Source of the DNA: CAYRSS01 sp964426945
GTDB taxonomy: Bacteria > Planctomycetota > Phycisphaerae > UBA1845
DNA: 64,000 nt
Reading direction: 5' to 3'
Assembly (NCBI GenBank): GCA_964426945.1
Contig: CAYRSS010000019.1
Span: 1 to 64,000 of the forward strand
The translations under genes and the position numbers were made by a program. The notes under the pieces are model-generated. The model was not told where the DNA came from, searched no databases, and was given only the letters and a program-made list of their open reading frames with translations. Shown piece after piece: positions 63,393-64,000 of this stretch; position 1 is the stretch's first letter, and each line of letters starts with the position of its first letter.

Positions 63393-63422
63393 TTGGGCGG
63401 ATCGGCCGGGTCGGACTACAAT
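63393..63422 (+). promoter_or_regulatory. Possible promoter of the FIST gene
   Basis: TTGGGC (63393-63398), 18-nt spacer, TACAAT (63417-63422), about 60 nt before the ATG at 63485. Confidence 0.45.
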
Positions 63423-63484
63423 GTCCGGCCGGGCCGGCACGCTTGTCACCGTTTGTCGAGCAACCACGCAGGGGAAATCGTCGG

Positions 63485-64000
63485 ATGCGGTTCGCTTCGT
63501 CCGTCACATCGCAGGCCGTCGCCGCTGACGCCGTGCAGGAGCTCGTCGCGCCGATCGACCGCCGCGTCACCCCCGGCATGGTCGATCTGGTCATGCTCTT
63601 CTGCACGCTGCACTACGACCGCGAGATCGAGACCATCCTTCGCTCGCTGCAGGAGACCTTCCCGCAGGCGGTGATCATGGGCTGCTCGGCCTGCGGCGCC
63701 ATCGGCGAGGCGCGCGAGATCGAGGCGGGGCCGGGCATGGCGATGATCGCCTGCTCCATGCCCGACGCGGCGATCTACCCGTTTCACCTGACCCAGCGCG
63801 ACCTCGCCGCGTCGCGCACCCACCATGACTGGGAGCGTCGCGTCGGCGTCTCGCCCGAAGGCTGCAAGGCGTTCCTCGCGTGGGCCGATCCCTTTCGCCT
63901 TCAGGTGATGGCCTTCGTCGACCAGGTGAACCAGTTTTATCCCGGCGCGCCGCTCATCGGCGGCGTCGCCAGCGCCGGCCGCAAGCCTGATCAGAACCTG
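63485..64000 (+). CDS. FIST-domain protein, N-terminal part (cut by window edge)
   Basis: The frame is open from the ATG at 63485 to the right edge (172 codons). It reads as a FIST N-terminal domain: DLVMLFCTLHYDREIETILRSL, VIMGCSACGAIGEAREIEAG, and FVDQVNQFYPGAPLIGGVAS. FIST domains are sensory modules that bind small ligands, often coupled to signal-transduction or PAS/kinase domains further on, which cannot be seen here. It is divergent from the purine genes. Confidence 0.85.
   Translation, partial: MRFASSVTSQAVAADAVQELVAPIDRRVTPGMVDLVMLFCTLHYDREIETILRSLQETFPQAVIMGCSACGAIGEAREIEAGPGMAMIACSMPDAAIYPFHLTQRDLAASRTHHDWERRVGVSPEGCKAFLAWADPFRLQVMAFVDQVNQFYPGAPLIGGVASAGRKPDQNL

Overview
The window is GC-rich and almost fully coding on both strands. 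It most likely comes from a planctomycete (Planctomycetota, probably close to Phycisphaerae). The evidence is a set of traits seen together: secreted proteins ending in dockerin-like Asp-rich repeats, cysteine-rich GACC-type repeats, a prepilin with an H-X9-DG motif, squalene-cyclase-type repeat proteins, many ECF sigma and sigma-54 regulators, and a lysine-rich histone-H1-like mini-protein. No rRNA, tRNA, CRISPR array, transposase or integrase could be supported.

Layout. 1-3.8 kb: tyrosine/homogentisate catabolism (hppD end, hmgA), a lipoprotein and fbp. 4.1-9.3 kb: a PAS-Fis regulator, a DNA methyltransferase with an overlapping small gene, a BrxD-like (DUF2791) ATPase fused to a membrane segment and an extracytoplasmic domain, and a small HTH protein. 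9.3-19.1 kb: a lipid block with PlsC, a 1400-residue reductase-ligase-ACP-acyltransferase resembling the ether-lipid enzyme ElbD, a HAD phosphatase, an alcohol dehydrogenase, a LarA-like protein and a diacylglycerol-kinase-family protein. 19.1-26.9 kb: a GspE-type ATPase with a STAS protein, a secreted dockerin protein, an SDR, a secretin-domain-like protein, a DUF167 protein and proC. 26.9-28.0 kb: a long non-coding stretch followed by a 40-residue histone-like gene with its own promoter, structured 3' region and terminator.

28.0-35.6 kb: exported proteins, a zinc-ribbon coiled-coil protein, birA, an ECF sigma factor, a decayed beta-helix gene and, divergent from it, an HAF-repeat surface protein. 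The promoter between the last two has a run of 13 G inside its 17-bp spacer. 35.7-42.1 kb: a UvrD-type helicase, a coiled-coil lipoprotein with a cyclase-fold protein, and a less GC-rich accessory pair (zinc-ribbon protein plus DUF4041/GIY-YIG protein). 42.1-47.6 kb: a leftward four-gene unit (dockerin protein, prepilin, histidine kinase, sigma-54 regulator). 48.0-50.6 kb: a lipoprotein / ECF sigma / anti-sigma unit and a 54-residue lipoprotein. 50.7-54.8 kb: mobA, a second sigma-54 regulator, arsM and, facing it, acr3. 55-64 kb: a glycine-rich PGRS-like lipoprotein, an M29 aminopeptidase, a repeat-filled intergenic region, purQ, a PurS-PurL fusion and the start of a FIST-domain protein.

The strongest candidates for something new are the G13 phase-variable promoter (33960-33988), the DUF2791-membrane-DUF4384-like fusion near a methyltransferase, the extended ElbD-like lipid block, and the histone-like mini-gene with its unusual flanks.
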